Shown piece by piece: positions 57,292-64,000 of a stretch of DNA of 64,000 nt. The first letter of the stretch is position 1. Each line of letters opens with the position of its first letter. The DNA comes from Tolypocladium sp. Sup5 PDA-1 (lineage: Eukaryota > Ascomycota > Sordariomycetes > Hypocreales > Ophiocordycipitaceae), in assembly GCA_000750105.3 (NCBI GenBank), contig JPHH03000027.1:248001-312000 (forward strand). Reading direction: 5' to 3'. A program made the translations under genes and the position numbers. The notes under the pieces are model-generated. The model was not told the origin of the DNA. It searched no databases and saw only the letters and a program-made list of their open reading frames with translations.

Positions 57292-58115
57292 CTTTTAGGA
57301 TATCCGGGATCTTGAGGGCGATGATGTTTGGAAGTATTTTTGGGGGGAATGAAATGGTAATAACGATTGCACACTGGGACCTAGATACGCATCGGCAAGA
57401 TACTGGTTGGTTATGACCTTTGGTCGGCTTTGGATAGTTCACAGATCAATAATATTGTGCACGCCGGTGCACAAAAGTATACTCCACCCTGTACCAGAAC
57501 GCTGCGACACGTTCTACAGGTCTTTCGTACACGTTGATCGTGGCCAGGACCAGGGGTCGAGAAGTCTTCTGGTTTCCGTATGAGTAGGATGGTGTTGTGT
57601 CAGACAACGGCAGATGAAGAAATCGACTCGCCGTTGCCAACGTGGCGCAGATGAGCGGTGTGCCGAGTTACTGGTTGCTCGGTATCGTCACGGTTGCTCG
57701 GTTCGACGAGGCTGGTCTGCAACCTGGGACGACGGCGTCAGTACTCCGAGTCACAGGCATGTCGTGGTTTTGCAGGACGGGGGCAGAACATCACTGGACT
57801 CGAACCCGCGAGGCGAGCAGAGGTGAATCTTTGGCGGGTATTCCATTTTCAATTGGCGGTCATCTAGCAGTACATCAAAGGTTCCATCAAGCCACAATAT
57901 AGCTTCCCCTTGACAACTGTCATCGTATCCTGCCAGCAAGTAGTCAATCTTATCCTGTTCGCAGGTCAGCACATGTCGTGATGAAGGGAGAAAAGGGGCC
58001 GGCATACTCATTATCGAGCTTCGTCACTCGTGCAAACACAATCATGCTCCTATTCCTTCAGGAGTCCGGTACGCCGTGCAAGTCTTGAGCCTTCTGTGCA
58101 AAAAGCTGCCGATGA
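57292..58115. other. 3' intergenic region between FAS1 and RNPS1-like genes
   Basis: These 824 bases lie between convergent genes. Short frames at 57614-57902 look random. A GGTTCGAGTCC string on the minus strand near 57790 resembles a tRNA B box, but no tRNA fold surrounds it. Confidence 0.5.
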
Positions 58116-59152
58116 TCAGCGGTGGTCACGTCGCGGGCTGGGAGACCGGTTGCGGCCTCCATAGCTGTCGTAGCTACGGCTGCGGCTTCGTCGACGAGGC
58201 TCGTCGCCGTATCGACCACCTCCGCCTCGTCGAGGGGGAGACCTGGATCTCGACCGAGACGAGTACGAGCCGTAGGACGGGCTGCGATGTCGACCTCCGC
58301 CTCCACGAGGACCACGAGGGGGGGACCACGAGGGAGAACGGGGGCGAGGCGGCTCGTAAGCGTTGGACCGGCCATATAGACCACCTCCACCTCTAGCATT
58401 GTAGCCTCCACCTGGGCCAGAATAGCCACGTCCACGTCCTCCACGGGGACCAGAGGGCGGCGGAATTCGGGGATCGATGTTGGCACCTCGGCGGGCCAGC
58501 GGTGGCTCGGGCGACATCAATCGTCGGGGGAGAACGATGGAAACGTGGATGGCAGCCCCGTCAATCATGCCATCATGCATGTTCGCGATGGCCACCTCGG
58601 CATCCTCTTGCTTCTCGTACAGGATGTAGGCCGTTCCGCGGTTCGTGTCAACTTGCTCGCGCGTCTCAGTTAAATCCACTGGGTTAAAGAAGGATGCACC
58701 TTGCTCACAAATCCTGTTCATTGGGAGGTCGAGGTCGAGGATGGGACCATAGTGGCCGAATATCTCGCGGAGATGGGACTCTCTGACGTTCTTGGACAGG
58801 CGCTCGACCACGATCTGCGGGAAGAGCTGGTTAATCATGGTGTTTCGCGGATTCTCATCGTAAACAAAGGACGGACCTTGGTGCCCATGATGACGCGAGG
58901 CTCGCTGGGGTCTCGGCTATCTCTGCCGCGGCCACGGCTCAAGCTGCGACTATCGCTTCTGTATCGGCCGTTGCGGCGAGGAGGGGGGGTGGGAGAACGC
59001 GAGGCGGAGCGCGAATCGTGACGTCGACGACGGTTGGGCGAGCGAGATGCACCAGTAGAGCGAGGGGTGGCGGAGCGCGATCGAGACCTGTAGCGGCCGC
59101 GGGATGGCGAGCGCGGCGAGCGCGGCGACCGCGAACGCGAACGCGAAGCCAT
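58116..59152 (-). CDS. RNPS1-like SR protein (RNA-binding with serine-rich domain)
   Basis: This encodes 305 aa in three exons, complement(58877-59152, 58709-58814, 58116-58651), with introns of 62 and 57 nt. The N-terminus is an RS domain (MASRSRSRSPRSPRSP...). The single RRM starts after the first intron with IVVERLSKNVRESHLREIFGHYGPI (RNP2 VVERLS) and has the RNP1-like RGTAYILYE. The second intron lies inside the RRM; splicing gives DLPMNRIFDTNRGTAYILY, the normal RNPS1 spacing. The C-terminus is Gly/Arg-rich, then RS-rich, with the end RNRSPSPRRDHR. In animals RNPS1 belongs to splicing-activating and exon-junction complexes. The ATG at 59152 starts the RS domain directly; an in-frame ATG at 59224 exists. 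Confidence 0.88.
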
Positions 59153-59674
59153 GTTTGCAACCGGTGCGCTCAGGTGGGTGGTGCAAGGTGAGGGTGGGAT
59201 GTTGTGCGGGTGCGCGTGGAACAAAAGTTGAGCTCCAGGTGAGGTGAGCTAAGGTGATCGCCGTTCTTGGCAGCTGGCACGTGGTCACGTGACACATCGC
59301 ATGGCAGTCAACACCACTCCTTGGTGACCTGCCAACGTCGAGCTTGCTACCGGCCCATTGAAGTCGACTTTGCCGCTCTTTAGCATGGGGCGTGGGGCAT
59401 ACGAGCGTCTATGATGGATCGCGCCTGGAGTTTGACCTCGGTGTAAACTCTGGTTGATGAATCGATCAGATAGACTCCTATCCTGAAATACAAACTTCCT
59501 CGGATCTGCCTCTGACAGTACAAGGAGCGCCGTCAATCAAGAACCCTCAAGGTCAAATCATATGGATACTTTGAATACAGGGCTAAAGCATAGGTACAGT
59601 ACAGTGCAAATCAGTCGCTAATCCGGCCATCCAAGTTTCCCTGCCATGGAAGCTGCTCTCTTTCTCATCCACAC
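59153..59674. other. Intergenic region: RNPS1-like promoter and P450 3' end
   Basis: These 522 bases lie between two minus-strand genes. I see no distinct feature. Confidence 0.5.
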
Positions 59675-61537
59675 TCACACCGGCGTCAGGCTCACCCAGC
59701 ATCCATGTAGCAGCTTAATCGTCGTGCTCGCCTGCTGCACCATCGGCAGCTCGTCCCGCGCCTCAATCTTGTCAAACGTCTGGAAGAAGCGCGTCGTCAG
59801 GTACAGCATCATCGTCAGCGCAAACTGCTGACCGATGCATATCCGCGGGCCGCCGCTAAAGGGGACGTATTCCCAGCTGCGCATGTCAGTTGGTGTCTCG
59901 AACATGCCCGTATGAGGAGATTGAGTCTCTGGGGCAAGAAGGCGAGGGACGTACGATGTGCGGAGCGTATCCCAGCGCTCGGGGCGGAACTCTTCGGCGT
60001 CGTCGCCGTAGACGTCCTTGCGGCGGTGCAGGCTGTACAGGGTGAAGCGGCAGCTTGTGCCCTTGGGGACGAACAGCGGCGCCTGGCCGTCTTGGCCGCC
60101 GCCCTTGGGGAGGACAGTGTCCTTGTTGGCGGCGCGCATGTTGGTCGCGACAGGTGCCCAGAGGCGCAGGGCTATTTTGTATCAGCAAAGTCCACCAACA
60201 AGACGTCAACATGAGACTACAACACACCTTCTTTCAGCACGTTGTTCAGATACTTGAGCCCCTTCAGCTCCTCCCACGTCGGCCGCCTGCCATCGAGGCC
60301 CTTAACCTCGTCGCGGATCTTCCTCACCAGTTCGGGCCGCCGCGCCAGCTCCCAAAACATGCTGCTCATGGTGCTCGCACTCGTGTCGCGGCCGCCCAGG
60401 ATCATGGCCAGCAGCTGCCCGGTGATCTGCTCGTGCGGCGCGCCCGACTCGAGCATGGCGTTCATGAAGACGTACGGCCGCTCCTTGGCCTTGTCCTGCG
60501 ACAGCGCCGAGGCCACGTGCCGGTCGATGAAGGCCTTGCAGTAGGCCACCGACGCGTCGAGCTTCTTGTCCGGCAGCAGCAGCATGAACCAGCCCAGGCG
60601 CGCGCGGCTGGCGGACGAGAGGAGGGCGTACTCGAAGGACTGTGTGAACTTGAGGGCGTCTTCGGTTGGGTTGACGAGGGTGTCGGTCGAGTATCCGAAC
60701 CTGATATACGGAGTATCCCGTCAGTACTCGCAAACACGTCTCCGCATAGGACTAAAGCTAGAGAGAATGGGAGACTTACATGAAGTCCGTCGACACGTCC
60801 ATGGTAAACATGTACAGCAGCGTCTGCAGGTCCACCTTGCTCCCGTCCCGCGGGACCCTCCGCAGGAAGTTCTCGACATGCCTATCCGTACACTCGAGGT
60901 CCGCAATCTGGTTGCGCACAAAGCTCGGCCGGATGAGCGCCCGCGCGCCCGCCCACTCGGCGCCGTTAGCCGAGAAGATTGCGTGTGGGCCGAGGGCCAG
61001 CGTCGTCGTCTGCTGGCGCGTGCCGCCGATGGGCCAAGTGTCAAACTGCGTCGACAGCATGGCCTTGATGTTGTCGGGCTCGTTGGTCATGAGCGTCCAG
61101 CTGCCGATGGAGAGGTGCCAGTAGGTGTGCCCGACGGTGCGCGTGAAGATCTCGTGCCACGTCTCGAGCACCGAGTTGGTTGCCAGCGAGGCCTTCATGA
61201 GCCGCAGCCAGTCGAGGCCGAGGATGGGGTCGCTGTGCGGGTAGACGAGCGCGGGCTGCGCTTTGTGGATGCGCATGCCGCGCAGCATGGCGTGCCGCGC
61301 GCGGGCGACGAGAAGCGCTGGGATGAGGAGGACGGCGAGCCATGGCGAGCAGTCGGATGCGTGGGCTGTGAGGTGGTGGTTGGTGTAGCGGAGGGAGAGG
61401 AACCCGGCGAGGGACCAGGCGATGTACCCCCCCGTTGCGAGCGTGGCCGCGAGGTAGAGCGCTTCCTTGGTCATATCAACGATCGATGCGGCAGCAGAGA
61501 TGCTGCCGACGGTCAGGCAAGAATCTCCAGGGATCAA
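59675..61537 (-). CDS. Cytochrome P450, CYP52-like fatty-acid/alkane hydroxylase
   Basis: This encodes 549 aa in four exons, complement(60780-61537, 60228-60700, 59955-60171, 59675-59876), with introns of 79, 56 and 78 nt. A start at 61474 (MTKEALYLAATLATGG) would give 528 aa, closer to the family, with the membrane helix at the very N-terminus. The I-helix is MILGGRDTSASTM, the K-helix EALRLW is created by splicing of intron 2 (about residue 410), then EEFRPERW, and the heme loop FSGGPRICIGQQFAL has its cysteine at about 496. The motifs match CYP52 enzymes, which hydroxylate the omega end of alkanes and fatty acids, used by insect-associated and oil-using fungi. Intron 1 contains a TATACGGAGTAT element. 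Confidence 0.9.
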
Positions 61538-62470
61538 GACGGCGACGTGGCTTGGCGGCGTCCATCAGAGCTGCTGCCGTCGCAGCTGAGACAGGAAGCC
61601 CTCTTGATATAATAGAGATTCCGCCACAATATCCATCCCGGTCCTCATACCCCCTTGTTCCCCTCACCCAGCGGCGGCTGCAGCCCCCGTCCCAGAAACC
61701 TCCGCATCGCATGGCCTCGCCCAACCACATCCCCAGTCGCGACGCCTCAGTGATACCCTCTGGTCCCCGTGAACGGGACGTTGGAAGAGAGCACGTCCCC
61801 ACTGCAGCCGAGGCAGGCCCACAAATTCGCGGCTCGGGGCCGTTGTACTCCGTACTGCACGTCAGCCCTAGCGACATCATCATCGACGACCAATTGCGAA
61901 CCTGGGGAATGAAATCAGCAGCTCGCTTTTGCATATGTTTCTTCCCTTTGCATGCCCTGTTTGTGTCCTTGACATGCCCGGCGATGCGACCTAAGTTCCA
62001 ATAAGCAGTTGCCGCCCTCGTCTCCCTCGTCTTTGCGGAAGCAGACCTGCCACGACTCACGTCTGTGGAGCCTTGATAGACGTGACCTGGCTGGCGGTCC
62101 TCAATACAAATGGCTCGCAACACATGCACGGCCCGGGAGACTGACTCACTGACTCACTGAGCAGTGAGAACCCGTGGGATCTGCTGGCAGTTGAAACTTA
62201 AAAGGCGCACGTTGGGCCGGCCAACAAGAGCCAATAGCCCGGCCCGAGTCATGGGGACCGCCAACGTCGAGTCCCAAATTGGAACAAACCAAAGTCGGGC
62301 AACCGACGATTAACGCATGAGGCTGTCTATGTGCATCAAGTTAATTCTGTACACACAGGCCCGGCCATGGCGCGAGAAAACCGAAACGCGGAAAAAGATG
62401 AGCCCCGAAATCCAATAAAACTCCGTCGACAATCCCATCTAATACGCTGCTGCTGCTGCTGCTGCCCCCT
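61538..62470. other. Intergenic region: P450 promoter and ARG5,6 3' end
   Basis: These 933 bases contain a GTACTCCGTAC element at 61845-61855 and a (CTG)n run near 62449-62465. I see no gene. Confidence 0.5.
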
Positions 62471-64000
62471 TTACATGGTCGGAATGCCCTCAAACTCCGC
62501 GTAGCCCAATGCGAGGTTCATGTTCTCTGTCTCATGTTAGCCACGGCTCCCCGAATGTCGTTGTTTGATGCGGGAATACTCACGCAAGCACTGGGTGGCG
62601 GCACCCTTCAGCAGGTTGTCGATGCTGGCGCACACAACCACTCGCTTGCCGCTGCTGTGCACAGCGAATCCTCCAATCTCCACGCCGTGCTTGTCCATGA
62701 TGCTCTTCACCAGCGGCGCCTCGCCCACCACCTTGACGAGCTTCTCGCCGGCGTAGCGGTCCTGGTAGAGCTGGCGGATGTCGCGCGAGGTCATGGTCTT
62801 GTTGAGCGGGATGTTGATGGTGTGGTGGATGCCCCGGAACCAAGAGGCGACGTGGGGAATAAAGGCCACCGGCGTGTCGAGCTGGCTGCTAATCTCGCGC
62901 TCGTGGACGTGGTCCGTCAGGCTGTAGGGCATGAGGTTGTCGCGCAGCTGGTTGATGTCGTTCTTGGGCGACGGCTTGGTGCCGGCGCCAGAGTATCCAG
63001 AGACGCCAAACACCGTCGGCTGGCCGCCGAGGTGGTCGAGGATCGGGGCAATGCCGAGCTGGGCCGCCGTGGCGTAGCATCCAGGGTTGGAGATGCGCGT
63101 CGCCTGGTAAATCTTGGAGCGCTTGGTCAGCTCCGGCAGGCCATACGTCCAGGTGTTGTCGAATCGGTAGTCGGCCGAGAGGTCGACAATGACGCTCTTG
63201 TTGTCGCGGCCCTTGCTGGCCTCGTCGAGGGCCTCAATGTACGGCTGGCAGACGCCGTTGGGCAGGGCCATGATCCAACAGTCAATCTCGCCATTCTTCT
63301 CCAGCTTTCCAACGTCATCCGGGCCGAGGTTCTCGTAGATGATCTTTCGCTTGGAGTAGCCCTCGAGCTCTTGGCCAGCCAGCTCTCGCGAGGAAACGTG
63401 CCTGAGGTCCATAAAGGGGTGGGAGTTAAGCAGGGCAATCAGGGCCTGGCCGGTATATCCACGGGCACCGATCAGTCCGACACGGGTAGGGACGGTGTTA
63501 GAGGCATTCTTCTTGCCCAGAGGCGGGTTCGGATTGGTCGTGGTAGCGAAGCCCCGTCGCTGCATGCCTCGTCCCATGGTGGAGAAGCCGCGGGCCTGCT
63601 GTGCGACCTGGGGGCGCTTAAGGGACTGGCTGGCGGCCTGAGCAGCCCGACGGAGGCGGGACTCGAGGTTCGAATCGCCTAGCATGGCCCGGCCGTGGGA
63701 GATGAACTCGTCGTAGACGGGGGCCAGGGCGTCCGATCGGAGGTCGCAGCCGTAGTAAAAGAGGACGCTTCCGTTGTTGTTGAAGCTGCCGTCGGCCTTT
63801 TCAAAGAACCAAGTCAGGTTCTCGTCGGCCTCGCTGACCGTCCAGACCAGGCTGGGGTAATCCTTCTTGATGGCGTTGAAGACGTTCTCGGCAACATTGG
63901 TCAACCATCCAGACTTGGTAATGGTCAGGGTGGCGAGGGTGGCCATGGCGCGGCCGTTTCCAGGTGGCATGACAATAGCCAGGCATTGCATGGCCTCGTC
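62471..64000 (-). CDS. ARG5,6: Acetylglutamate kinase / N-acetyl-gamma-glutamyl-phosphate reductase polyprotein (5' end outside window)
   Basis: This is the bifunctional mitochondrial precursor of the second and third steps of arginine synthesis. The window holds 490 residues; the frame is open to the right edge. Exons here are complement(62584-64000, 62471-62526); the 57-nt intron joins ATQCL to QNMNLALGYAEFEGIPTM. The first part is the regulatory domain that follows the kinase (SGWLTNVAENVFNAIKKDYPSLVWTVSE). A linker with RRGFATTT is a likely internal mitochondrial processing site that separates kinase from reductase. The reductase has the NADP loop GLIGARGYTGQA and catalytic cysteine SNPGCYATAAQ. 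The kinase active site lies outside. Feedback inhibition by arginine is known for the fungal kinase. Confidence 0.95.

Noticed and set aside
57740..57880. Possible tRNA from a GGTTCGAGTCC B-box-like string on the minus strand
   Set aside because: The T-arm stem does not pair and no cloverleaf or proper A box can be drawn around it.

Overview
The window looks like nuclear DNA of a filamentous ascomycete, most likely a sordariomycete of the Hypocreales type. The signs are short introns (about 48-80 nt, GT...CTAAC...AG), GC-rich third codon positions, CT-rich promoters, and fungal-only genes (EF-3, bifunctional ARG5,6, MIC19, ERF2, GH16 and FAS1 wall proteins). There is no prokaryotic organisation, so no operons or ribosome binding sites are called. 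I see no tRNA, rRNA or CRISPR.

Layout. 0-3.1 kb: 3' end of lipoyl synthase (+), a SPOUT-type RNA methyltransferase (-), and a divergent membrane-anchored thioredoxin (+). 3.7-6.9 kb: two decayed genes head to head, an FHA-kinase (-) and a charged coiled-coil protein (+). 8.1-15.6 kb: mitochondrial RSM22 (+), siroheme synthase MET1 (+), ferric reductase (-). 18.9-22.9 kb: MIC19 (+), TYW3 (-), PAPS reductase MET16 (-). 24.3-28.9 kb: a nine-exon cytochrome P450 (-) divergent from a 3-ketosteroid dehydrogenase-like flavoprotein (+); this pair looks like an accessory two-gene island inside core genes. 30-41 kb: phosphoserine phosphatase SER2 (+), a small mitochondrial membrane protein (-), palmitoyltransferase ERF2 (+), EF-3 (+). 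41-57.3 kb: GT2 glycosyltransferase (-), membrane-anchored GH16 glucanase (-) and GPI-anchored FAS1 protein (+), separated by two 5-kb stretches without recognisable genes. 58-64 kb: RNPS1-like SR protein (-), CYP52-like P450 (-), and the 3' part of the ARG5,6 polyprotein (-).

How the genes relate. MET1 (siroheme for sulfite reductase) and MET16 (PAPS to sulfite) belong to sulfate assimilation, and SER2 makes the serine that feeds cysteine synthesis; their upstream regions carry exact or near matches to the Cys3/MetR bZIP site. GT2, GH16 and FAS1 form a surface/cell-wall block. The P450 plus steroid-dehydrogenase-like pair may modify a terpenoid or steroid. A palindromic TACTCCGTA/TACTTCGTA element recurs about 18 times, never in an exon called here.
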